Below are positions 22,501-31,345 of a DNA stretch of 64,000 nucleotides, piece after piece. The notes under the pieces were generated by a model, which ran no database searches, was not told the DNA's origin, and was given only the letters and a program-made list of their open reading frames with translations. Source of the DNA: Euglena gracilis (Eukaryota; Euglenida; Euglenophyceae; Euglenales); NCBI GenBank assembly GCA_039621445.1, contig CP154957.1, positions 7,265,062 through 7,329,061 of the forward strand, written 5' to 3'. The first letter of the stretch is position 1. Each line of letters begins with the position of its first letter. The position numbers and the translations under genes were made by a program.

Positions 22501-25500
22501 TGGACGGGGGAAGGGCGCTGCCCGCCGGCCCCTCCGCGCTGTCGGGGGCAGGGGGTGGGCCGCTGCGCCGCTGCTGGATGGCCTGCAGCGTCTGGGTCGC
22601 CTCCGCGGGGTCGCCGGGGAGGCGGGGCAGGGTGTGGAGCAGCTGGGGACTGGGGGGGTCGAGGGGCCAGAGGGCTGGGGCTATTCTGAAGACCCAGAGG
22701 GGGGGGGGGTTGGCGGCAAGCACCTCTGGTCAGCCATGCCCTTGGGCCCAGCATCGTCCAGCATCGCCCAGTATCGCCCAGCATCGCCCAGCATCGTCTT
22801 TGGAGCCCTTGAAGGTGTACCTATAATGCCTGCTGCTTTTGCCGCTCTAGCCCACTTTTGGCTACTTTTGGCCATCTTTGGTTGCTTATTTTGATCACTT
22901 TCACTTTTTTTGCCCACTTTTGCTGCTTTTTGCCCACTTTTGCCCACTTTTGCCCACTTTTTTTTTTTACCACTTTTGCTGCTTTCTGACCACCTTTACC
23001 CCACTTTTGCCTGCTTTTTCACCACTTTTTGACCACTTTTGCTGCTTTTTGCCAGCACAGGATGTGGTCAGGCCTGTGAGATAGCAACATCGAGTGCAAA
23101 TTGCAAGCCTCTTGCCGGTCAGACAAACAAAATCCAAAACAGTTGTTGTGCTGGAGGGTGGAGGGTGGCACCCTTGCAACAGCAACGGCGTGCATCCACT
23201 GCGTCTTGTCTCATTGCATCTTGTCCAGCATCTGCATCTTGTGCAATGTCTGCATCTTGTACAGCATCTGCATGTTGTCCAGCATCTGCATCTTGTCCAT
23301 CTGCATCTTGTCCAGTATCCGCATCTTGTCTAGCATCTGCATCTTGTGCAGCATCTGCTTCTTGCCTAGCAACTGCATCTTGTCCACCATCTGCATGGTG
23401 TCCAGTGGCTGCATCCAATTCATCTTGTCCAGCATCGGCATCTTGTCCAGTATCTGCATCTTGTCCAGCATCTGCATCTTGTCCAGCATCGGCATCTTGT
23501 CCAGCATCTGCATCTTGTCCAGTATCTGTCCAGTATTCATCCGTTGGCTCCTGACCAAGCCAAATTAACCACAAAAGCCCCCCCAAAAAATGGCCACAAA
23601 AAGCCCAAAATTGACCACAAAAAGCCCCCCAAAACAACCAAAAGAACCAAAAATTGCCCAAAAACGCCAACAATGTCCACAAAAGAATGTGAAAAATGAC
23701 CCAAAATCATCAAAAAGGTGCAAAGTGTCCAAAAATGCCATAAAATCTGCTCAAAAAGGCCCCAATTAGCCCAATGTTCGCCAAATCAGTGATAAATAGC
23801 CCCAAATTAGCAAAAATTGACCCATAATGGCCAAAATGGGTGTCAAACTGGAGCTTTGTGGGAAAATTATCCCAAAAATGGTTCAATTCTCCAAAATATA
23901 CAAAAAATGCCAGCATCGCCCAGCTTCGCCCAGCATCGGAACCCCACCTCTGGTCTCCAAAAATCCAGCATCGCCCAGCATCGCCCTGCATCGCCCAGCA
24001 TCATCAGAGGTGCTTGGTTGGCAGGGCAGAACAGGAAGGCTTGGTGTGGGGGGGGGGTGGTCGCCCCCCACCGCAGCATTTTCACAGATTTTCACCCGGC
24101 GCCGAAGGCGTAGGGGGAAAATTGTTTTGGGTCGAAAATTGGGGCTCCCGGAAGTACGGGAGGAGGTGGTAGGGGGGGGGGTCGACCCCCCCCCCCACCC
24201 ACCACCCTGGCTGTTTGGTCGATTCCCGTTCTGCTTTGGGGGGGGGGTGGGGGTACCACACCCAGAGTCCAGGGGTCCAGGTTTTTGAGGGCCAACTTTG
24301 GGGTCAATCCCAAAATGCCCCGCTGGGGGGGGGGGTCTGGCGGACCCAACCCCTCTGGGGTGGGGGTACCACACCCAGAGTCCAGGGGTCCAGGTTTTTG
24401 AGGGCCAACTTTGGGGTCAATCCCAAAATGCCCCGCTGGGGGGGGGGGGTCTGGCGGACCCAACCCCTCTGTCCCTTCGGGTCCAACCTTTAATAAATCC
24501 TCTGCTGGGTGGCTGGTTGGGGGTACCTTTCTTTCTTTCTGTTTTTTGCTGCTGCCCTCAATCAACCATACCGGAGTTGCCACATGACACGTGATGAGTA
24601 CACCCAGGGGAGCCGAACCAAACCGAGACACAACCCACCAGACGGGCTTCATATACTTGAAAAATATTGAGAGGGTTAATGATTTGATACACTGCTGAGG
24701 CGATGTGCATGCAAATGTCTCACATAAGAAAGCGCTTTTTTTTTTGTGATTGCCCGATTTTTTAGGGGGGGGGCAAAGACATGAAACCATCAAATTCCCT
24801 TGAAAACTGCCCCACACCCCGTTTCACAGGCCAGTGGGAATTCCCCACGGGGTTGGGTAGCTTTTGGCAAAAACCTTGGCACTGAGGGGAAGCACACTGC
24901 AAAATGAACCAGGCCGCCAAGCCGGGTGCCGGCCCTGCAGTCAGACCGCCCAGGGCGGAAGCAGGCCACCGAGCCTCTGCAGCAGGGCGGTCCTTAAACG
25001 GGAAAACAAGTTCACATCCCAGCACATGCAATGAAAAATTCATGGGGAAGTCATGGGGAAAATGGACGAAAGAATGGCCTATTTTGGCAAAACCGGGTCG
25101 ACTTCGGGACAGGGTTTTTTTTTAAGACCGGGGATGGGGGAGGGGGGGTCCCCCCAGCCACCCACCCCCTGGGGGGGGGGGGCGGGGGGGGGGGTCCTCT
25201 GCTTCGGGAAGAAATTGATTTCTGCCTTGGACCATCGCCCAGCCACCCAAAACGTCAAAAAGGCGTTGTCGACTTTTTGATTTTTATCCCCAGACTGGCC
25301 GTTGGGGTTCTCAAAGAAAAAAAACCAACTTCCCGTCCCTTATGGACCGCCCTGCTCTGCAGCCTTCCCCCACTGTCAGCTGTTCCAGTTGAGCTGATAG
25401 TAGGACATCCAGCCCAGGCTCGCTTTCTTTTTCTTTCTTTCTTTTTTTTGGAGCTGGCTTCCAACCCCCCCAAGATGCCCAACTGACAAGGCGGCCGGTA

Positions 25501-26079
25501 CTGGGGACGGTGACTGCTTGCTGTGCCAGGAGATATAATTCTGGGACAACAATGCTGAGGGCATGACCGTCTCCCGGGGGCATCCATTCGTCAAACTTTC
25601 AGTTTTGCCATGTTTTGAATTGTTTGTGGAAACAGATCTGAACGCATAACGCTGTGAAAAAGAGCCACGGGGGATATGACCGATGCCAACACATTAGTAG
25701 TCCCCCTGTCGGCTGATACAATACGTGATAAACGGGTGGATGGAGGGAAGCAGAGTGGGAACAAAAGCAGGGAATGAGATACATGATTTTGAAACGTGCG
25801 AGATCGTCACATAAATGAATATTATACAAAACACACAATTACACACAACTGTGAAAAATACACAATTATACAAATTCTACATATTTTTTGTATTGTATTA
25901 TCACATTATTATGGAAATCGAAATTATGCATGGTTGAAAATGCCGCCCCAAAGAGCAGTCTGGCCGGGACCCTGGGCCTCCCCGCGGGGCCGCTTCGCGC
26001 GGGGCCACGGGAGGAGGAGGTGCGGCGCCGCCGCGACGTCCCGCGGCCGCTTCACCCGCAGCAGGACCTCCCGGCCCAT
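19362..26079 (-). CDS. IWR1: Iwr1/SLC7A6OS-like RNA polymerase II nuclear-import factor (multi-exon)
   Basis: Iwr1 binds assembled RNA polymerase II in the cytoplasm and directs it through importin into the nucleus. Exons: 25971-26079, 24898-24934, 22481-22649, about 22015-22111, 21275-21411, 20376-20500 and 19362-19512. The start reads MGREVLLRVKRPR with a later RAKRPRGE, like the LRVKRKR...KRLR start of SLC7A6OS. A middle exon has DDTAEFDIYY, the family's DYVYDIYY signature. Then YDWRHEYADSSSEEESE matches the NNWRNEYPEEESS acidic segment, and the end is acidic with AYDSDLSADGA. Junction phases agree for exons 1-2, 2-3, 3-4 and 4-5; 6-7 agrees only with the alternative acceptor, and 5-6 is unresolved. 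The stretch after DIYY is missing, so one exon was probably not found. Confidence 0.82.
19560..19830. other. AT-rich intron stretch of the Iwr1-like gene
   Basis: Bases 19560-19830 are AT-rich with ATAATATAAT, AACAGCAACAACAACAATG and similar simple repeats. Nothing coding was seen. The single minus-strand ORFs rich in Leu and Ile here are compositional. Confidence 0.6.
20376..20500 (-). CDS. IWR1: Iwr1-like exon 6 (WRxEY acidic segment)
   Basis: Follows ACCTCAG in phase 0 and reads KVEGFSYDWRHEYAD then SSSEEESERQ, matching NNWRNEYPEEESSDGDED. The strongest donor is GTGAGC at 20375-20370, leaving two bases. An earlier GT at 20406-20405 is possible but breaks phase. Confidence 0.78.
21275..21411 (-). 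CDS. IWR1: Iwr1-like exon 5 (DIYY signature)
   Basis: Reads VVDAAYATLRAGPAEAM then EADDTAEFDIYYCAG. The DD-x3-FDIYY motif corresponds to DDYVYDIYY of Iwr1. Two AG acceptors give the same phase. The donor is either GTCACG at 21296-21291 or further left. Confidence 0.78.
22015..22111 (-). CDS. IWR1: Probable Iwr1-like exon 4
   Basis: G/C-ending frame reading WRRTLRPTPAPVTLVKAAHF then PAPADHPGGPG, starting after CCAAG in phase 0. A GTGACC donor leaves one base, which fits exon 5. No clear family motif. Confidence 0.5.
22481..22649 (-). CDS. IWR1: Iwr1-like exon 3
   Basis: Bounded by CCCAG and GTGAGG; one base plus 56 codons, nearly all G/C-ending. Reads PQLLHTLPRLPGDPAEATQ then TLQAIQQRRSG. 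Homology is weak but phase, bias and position agree. Confidence 0.7.
22717..24016. mobile_element. Large hAT-like foldback element (copy 1)
   Basis: The termini CAAGCACCTCTG and CAGAGGTGCTTG are perfect 12-bp inverted repeats. The target duplication is GTTGGCGG (22709-22716) and GTTGGCAG (24017-24024), 7 of 8. From the left: five 10-bp CCAGCATCGC units (22748-22797), an arm of TTTTGCCCACTTTTGCTGC type (22845-23050), an 18-bp minisatellite (23206-23535), a reversed arm of AAAATGGCCACAAAAAGCCC type (23565-23905), CCAGCATCGC units again in the same orientation, a direct copy of the left end (CCCCACCTCTGGTCTCC at 23943), and four more units before the right end. No transposase. It lies in the Iwr1-like intron between exons 2 and 3. 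Confidence 0.85.
23206..23535. repeat. 18-bp minisatellite TCTTGTCCAGCATCTGCA
   Basis: About 18 copies of an 18-bp unit, some one to three bases off. Being a multiple of three it stays open in several frames on both strands (Ser-Cys-Pro-Ala-Ser-Ala, or Gln-Asp-Ala-Asp-Ala-Gly); I do not take these as genes. It forms the core of the foldback element. Confidence 0.9.
24230..24480. repeat. Tandem duplication of about 115 bp
   Basis: The segment TGGGGGTACCACACCCAGAG...GTCTGGCGGACCCAACCCCT occurs at about 24249-24356 and again at 24361-24471, nearly identical. It is intronic to the Iwr1-like gene. Confidence 0.85.
24898..24934 (-). CDS. IWR1: Iwr1-like exon 2 (37-nt microexon)
   Basis: Bounded by TGCAG and GTGTGC. 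It takes one base from exon 1 and leaves two for exon 3, reading GPAPGLAAWFIL, in the place of the NNVFHLVATV segment of human SLC7A6OS. The phase fit on both sides is the main support. Confidence 0.65.
24983..25354. mobile_element. hAT-like small element, family CAGGGCGGTCC (intact ends)
   Basis: The ends CAGGGCGGTCC and GGACCGCCCTG are exact inverted repeats. A perfect 8-bp duplication, CTCTGCAG, lies at 24975-24982 and 25355-25362. It starts 49 bases from the 37-nt Iwr1 exon 2. Confidence 0.9.
25971..26079 (-). CDS. IWR1: Iwr1-like exon 1 (start codon)
   Basis: ATG at 26079-26077; reads MGREVLLRVKRPRDVAAAP, then PRAKRPRGEAQ. The two basic clusters match the amino-terminal nuclear localisation region of Iwr1. 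Donor GTCCCG, leaving one base. Confidence 0.82.
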
Positions 26080-26129
26080 GTGGCGGCGGCGGCACGTCGC
26101 GCGCGCTCAGGCAGAGTGAGCTGGACAGT

Positions 26130-26275
26130 GGAGAGAGAGGCAGAGGGGGTCACGTCAGGTCACACCGGGGTCATGTCAGGGTCACGCCAGGTCACGTCGG
26201 GGTCATGTTCTGTCACGACAGGGTCACATTGGGGTCGTGTCGGGGTCACATTGGGGTCACAGCGTGCCACGTTAA
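26130..26275. repeat. GGGTCAC(G/A)TC short tandem repeat
   Basis: About a dozen degenerate 10-15 bp units containing GGGGTCAC or AGGTCAC. It lies just upstream of the Iwr1-like start codon, so it could overlap the promoter. GGTCA spacing is irregular. Confidence 0.6.
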
Positions 26276-26279
26276 AGCC

Positions 26280-28877
26280 ATCCCTGCACCACCACCTGAC
26301 CTGTGACAGGTTTCTTCAGAGTGCCACGACCCCCCCCCCGCCGTGGGTGTTTTCAAAATGGTCTTGTGGGTCCCCCACCTGGTGGTGGGGGGGCCCACCA
26401 GCCCCCCCCCCCCAGGCCTTCCTGTATTCCCAGAGAGGATTTTTCCTTGCTGCGGTGGCTGGCGATTCGACCCCCCTCCCCTGCCAGGCATTCCCATACA
26501 GCCCTGGCTCAAAATTCATCGGCGACTGGCGAGGCTTTTAACCGGCCTGGCCTTTTTATTGGCGTCTCATTCTTTTTTTTCTGGGGGGTGAAGAACTCTT
26601 GACTTTTTCCCCAATGCGATCTTAAGCGCTGCAAATATTACTTTTTTGCGCACCATAATCAGTAGACATTCTAAATACATGTGCATGCACATGATCCCAC
26701 TGAAATTTTGGGGGTGAAAGACACTTTTCAACTTAATTTTCGAGGATACAATTTGGAGTGGCCATTTATTTTGCAACCAATGACCAAATTGAAAAAGTCT
26801 GGGCCAAAAAATCTGGTCTTTTAGCTGTATTTAAATTCTGCGAAGCATCTCGCATTATAAACTGCAGTCATCCTGCACCCTCTAAATGGTATGTGTGTGG
26901 TGTTGCACAAGAGGTTGGTGAGCGCAGATGCGCAAACCGACCAGACAGACATGTGCGCATTTGCTTAAATCAACCATTTCAGCTTGCACACATGTGGCTT
27001 GTTCACAACACACCAACCATTGAATTCTCACAAAGCCAAAATTTGGGGGGGGCATCGGGGGGGGGCATCCGCGACGGCGTCGGGCTCAGTCTGACCTCCC
27101 CAAATTGTTCCGGCAACGTCCCAAGCCGTTGGGAGGTTGCAAACACACATGCTGGGTGTCATGTTCCCCATGTCCTCATGTGCCCCCATGTCCAACGACC
27201 GGTAACCTCTGTCCTCCGACCGGGGGGGTCGTTGAACATAGGGTTGTGACCAGGCTTTTTTTAACTGACCGGGGGGGGTGCTATAGGGTGCCTGCCCCTA
27301 GCAGGCACACCCCCGGGGGGGTCCGGGGGGGCCCAGAAAATTCTCATTGAAAATGGCCTTTTTCGGGCCCCCGGCGCCTTCAGCACCGGGGTCGGGTTCT
27401 TGGGGGTGCCTGCTATTGGCAGGCACCCCCCAAAACCCGACCCCCCGGGGGGGGGGCGGATGGGGTGCTATGGGGTGCCTGCCCCTACCATGGGGTAGGC
27501 ACCGGACTAAAAAAAAGCCTGGTTGTGACCAAAAAGGTGTCCTTCGACTGGGGGGGGGGAAGGGGTCAAGAAAAAGTTGGTGGGCACCTGGGACCCTTCC
27601 CCCCCCCCCAAAAGGCCAAAATTCTCTTTCCGGCACTTTGTGCCGAAAATTTTGGGCAATTTGACAAATTTTTGCTCAAAAAAGTGCCAAAAAATGGCAT
27701 TTTGGCCAATTTTCGCAGATTTTGAGTGCAAAAATTTTCGGCCTGGAGCTTTGCACCGGGACAAATTTGGCCAAACCTCTGAAAACGTGGGGAATCGCTG
27801 AGCTCTGATTTCTTCAGAGTAAGAGCGAACGAAGCTTGCCACCCGGAAAAGAGCAGGTAGAACCCCCCCCCCCCCCCCCCCCGGGTAGGTGATGCAAACC
27901 ACGGAATATCACCATGACCCCGGCCCCGGTCCCGGAAAATTATTTTTCTGTCGCGAGCGACTGGATCCCGAGCTTCCGAATCACCTCCGTTTGACCCCAA
28001 ACTCCCTGCCAGGCCGGAGTTGTTTACACGCAAAGGGGTCCAAACTGGGTGGGGTTGCCAACCCCTTCCCCCATTTTCGACTCTGCCATTTCGTCGGGGT
28101 GAGGTTTTCGGTCAAAAAGCGATTGTTCGAAAATATCTCGAGAAAACGTATGTTATTTCTGGAAGTGTCGGTGGGACGAAATATACCCCTGGAGGCCCTC
28201 TATCGTCCCCCATTCGCCGTTTTGGCTGTCGATACGCCTGGCCCGTGTTCCGGCGCGCTCTTGCAGCCCGGAACCATCTGTCATTTTGGCTTGTTCTGGC
28301 TCTGCCAGCGGCAAGGGCGCCTACCAGGTTACTTTGAGGGAGGGCAGGCTTCTTCAGGCCCAGGTGTTGGTCTCGGCGCGAAGCTTCTGGAAAATTCTGG
28401 CAACTGCCCTCAGATGGCCCGATTTCGGGGGGACTCCAACCCCCCCCCCCTCCCAGCCCGGACCCCCCACCCCTCCCTGGGGGTGGTCTGGCCGCGGACC
28501 AACCCCCCCCCTGGGGGGGAGAAGCCAGGGTTATAGGAGGGAGGACACTCTCAGAAGGGCTGAACGCAGACTCCAGGTATCCCCCAGACCCCAGGTCGAT
28601 AAACATCAGTGGATGCAACATGGAACCTGGAGAAATGTGGCACCACTTCCAACTGCATTGCACAAAGATAACGCGGGTATACAAACCAGAACAAATGCTT
28701 TCGACGAATGCAACGGAGCCCCTGAGTGTGAGGTGGAGTCAGAGGATCGGACCTCTCTTGGGTGATGAGTGGGGAGGTTCGGGTTGCAGAAGGGGGGGGG
28801 GTGGGCACGTTGGACCAGCACCACAGAAGACACGCCCCTGCGTCACAGATTGGGCAATCAGCGCAGGATGGAAATGA
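26280..28877. other. Region upstream of the Iwr1-like gene, mostly repeats
   Basis: An open frame at 26758-27033 (plus) is unremarkable. From 27180 to 27900 there is an interrupted TGTCCAACGACC-family element. From 28430 to 28530 lie C/G-run palindromes. No exon was recognised up to 28877. Confidence 0.5.
27251..27521. mobile_element. hAT-like small element, family CAGGCTTTTTTTAA, nested
   Basis: The ends are CAGGCTTTTTTTAA and TAAAAAAAAGCCTG. A perfect 8-bp duplication, GTTGTGAC, lies at 27243-27250 and 27522-27529. It interrupts a TGTCCAACGACC-family element whose halves continue on each side (AACCTCTGTCC left, GACCAAAAAGGTGTCC right). Confidence 0.85.
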
Positions 28878-29003
28878 CTAAATGAATTCATCTTCTTCTC
28901 CTCCTCCTTCTTCTTCTTCTCTTTCTTCTTCCTCTTCTTCCGATTCTTTGGGGTTGGGGAGTTCCAAAGCACGCTTGACTGCAATGCCCACATACCAGTC
29001 AGG
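28878..29003 (-). CDS. Acidic C-terminal exon of an unidentified protein
   Basis: Exactly 42 codons from an AGCAG acceptor to a TAG stop at 28880-28878, reading PDWYVGIAVKRALELPNP then a Glu-rich tail ending EEDEFI. The clean acceptor, phase 0, non-repetitive start and stop argue for a real last exon. The tail is partly GAA/GAG repeat. It could be the end of the ankyrin gene (5.5 kb to the right) or of a separate gene. I recognise no family. Confidence 0.5.
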   Translation of the reverse strand, partial: PDWYVGIAVKRALELPNPKESEEEEEEREEEEGGGEEDEFI

Positions 29004-30746
29004 CTGCTTTTTACAACCCCGGGGCGGGGGAGGGGGTGCTTTGTGTTATGGGGTGCCTCCATAGCAGGCACCCCCCCCCGGGGGGGTTGGGGTCGGTTCT
29101 GGTGCCTGTCGAACCAGCGAACTTTCCTTTGAAAATGGCCCCGGTGCCAAAGGCGCCGGACACCAAACACCAAACACGTGGTCAAAGCACTCCCGGCCGA
29201 GGCGACGGAAAACATGATGGTAAATGGTGGGGAGTATAAGAATTGAAATAAGGGTAACCCCCCAATAATCCCCCCCAATTTTACAGAAAAATCCAAATGA
29301 TAGCCCCCTTCCCCCGTTGGGGGCTCTGAGGTCAAACAAGGTGACTACTTGCCAATTGGCAGGACACGAAAACTGGACTTTTTTCCCTGAAAAAAAGAAC
29401 AGTTTTTGCACATTTTGGGAAAAAAGCATTTTTGAGGGTCATTTCTATTGGGAACCCACTATTCGATGCAAATAAATCCGAATAATATACCCATGGGGTG
29501 GCACAATGAGAGCACGCAACTTTGTCCCCATTGCCCCGGCCGTTTTCTTGTTTGCTTGAAGCCCCTGCAGCGTGTTATGCGAGATGGGCGGTGGCTCATT
29601 CTTGGAAAGCAAAAGTCGGACTGGGGTGTCAACGGGGGGATTAACTGTGGGGTAGTCACTATGAATACCGGGGTTCACAATGCGCAACTACCCCGCCCCC
29701 CCTATGTCCAACGACCGGTAACCTCTGTCCTCTGGTGTGGTCGTTGGACATAGGGTAGTGACCAAAAAGGTGTCCTCTGACCGGGGGGGGGGTCGTTGGA
29801 CACAGGGTCGGGAAAAAAAATTTGCCGAAACCCTCCCCAAACAGGTGAAAATTTTCCTTCCGGCGCTTCGCGCCCCCATTTCCAGCCCTTGTTAACAAAT
29901 ATTTGCTTAAATAGCACCCAAAACTGACATCCTTGGACGATGGACGATTTTGTTGCGGAGATCACGTCAAGAGAACATGCAAAGAAAATGCAAACGAAGG
30001 TTGGTGACTGCTTGAAAACTTGATGGTTCTTGTAGCTATGGATGGCCCTGAGAAATCTTCCACACAGGGTTCATGTGGAGGCGTCCGGTACTTCCCGGCA
30101 GGGGCGTGTTGGTCATCTCTCCCCCGCTGTCAATGGACCGGGGGGGGGTGTGATAGTCACAGTCCAGACAGACGGAAGGTGGGGATTTGGATGCCATTCA
30201 GCTGCTTTGTAGCACCTCGGGGAAGGGGGGCTCGTGTCTTGAGCAGAGAAGAACAGGTGCTGGCATCGGGCTTTTTTTTAAGGAAGTGCGCACCCCACCG
30301 GGGGGGGGGGTGCTATGGGCAGGCAGGGGGGGTAGGGCATTTTCGACACCCCGGGGGGGGGGGTCGGGTTTTTTGGGGTGGGTAGTGCTGCAGCACACCC
30401 CAATGTAAAGAGGCTCTGTGGCGGAAAACACTGGTCACAGAAACAAAACGAAATCACAGCGGCGCAACCATAACGCAACGTCCTCTTCCCTCCCATCCCT
30501 TTCCTTCCATGTCTCTCCAACCATCACTCCGTCACCCTTTTTTGGGTACTGGGGGGGTGGTGAAACCCTAGGTTGAGGACAAAGGGTGGAAGAAAAGCCT
30601 TTCAGGGCTGGCAAACCTCCAGTTTTCACACACCTGCAAAAAAAACATCAAACCTCCGAAAAGGTGTCCTCTGACTGGGGGGGTGGTCGCTGGACATAGG
30701 GGGGTCGTTGGACATAGGGGGGGGTATTTGGCACAATAAAATGAAC
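29004..30746. other. Repeat-rich stretch without recognised genes
   Basis: Bases 29035-29170 resemble the interior of the nested CAGGC element (GGGTGCCTnnnATAGCAGGCACCCCC). Bases 29695-29820 are a left-hand fragment of the TGTCCAACGACC family. Bases 30650-30725 are its right end. Bases 30260-30380 hold C/G runs. Confidence 0.5.
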
Positions 30747-30748
30747 TC

Positions 30749-30971
30749 ACCCCCAGCTCAAAAGAATATTCAGAAACTTCCTGCCAACCAGGGGAGTGGC
30801 CATAGGCACATCCGGGGCGGACGTCCCAGTAATTATCGTGGCTCCCGTGAGCAGGCTTTCTTTTTCTGCTCCCTGGACCGAGCCGACTGCCCCAATGATC
30901 AGTTGTTCTTGCAAAGGTACAGTTGACACTTCGACCATTTCAAGCGGAATTTTTGCGAGTTTGACGAGCAT
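30749..30971 (-). CDS. Possible internal exon, unknown protein
   Basis: A minus-strand frame reads PLQEQLIIGAVGSVQG, then TSAPDVPMATPLVGRKFLNI, and ends at a good GTGAGT donor (near 30748). There is no AG acceptor in a good place and no family match. The plus strand is also open here, so this is only a candidate. Confidence 0.3.
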
Positions 30972-31229
30972 GGAAAAAAAAGGAAAACAAATAAAATTGA
31001 GAGATAATTTTTGGAGTATTTACATGCTCTCCAAAACAAACGGGACAGTGTGAGAGAGGGCAGGTGTTGGATGGACCTGTGTTTCTGTGTGTCCAGCCAT
31101 GCACTTCTGTGTCCCCTGGGTCGGCAAAAAGAGTCCACCGAAGAAATGTGACCCCAAAACAGGTTTGGCAGCCTTTGGCGCCAGAGAGTTGCTGTGCCGC
31201 CTGGGCTGGGGTTCGTTGCCTCTAGTGTC

Positions 31230-31345
31230 TGAACCCCCCCCCCCAAATATAAGATACCCATTTCTTACATTTGGGTGTCGGCCGATCGGCCCAAAATGTT
31301 TCTTATATTTGGGGGTTTCTTATATTTGGGTGTTGAAGGCAGGTC
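31230..31345. repeat. Inverted AAATATAAGA/TCTTATATTTGGG repeat
   Basis: CCCCCCAAATATAAGATACCC is answered twice by TTTCTTATATTTGGG. It is a small member of the AATATAAA/CCCC class of repeats seen near 17.1, 33.8-34.2 and 35.1 kb. Confidence 0.55.

Noticed and set aside
23206-23535. CRISPR-like array
   Set aside because: The units are contiguous tandem copies without unique spacers, in a eukaryotic intron.
23039-23682. 171- and 187-codon Ser/Cys/Pro and Asp/Ala/Gly repeat proteins
   Set aside because: Translation of an 18-bp minisatellite within a transposon; open on both strands.
26758-27249. 163-codon plus-strand ORF
   Set aside because: No motif or codon bias, and its last third runs into a TGTCCAACGACC-family repeat.
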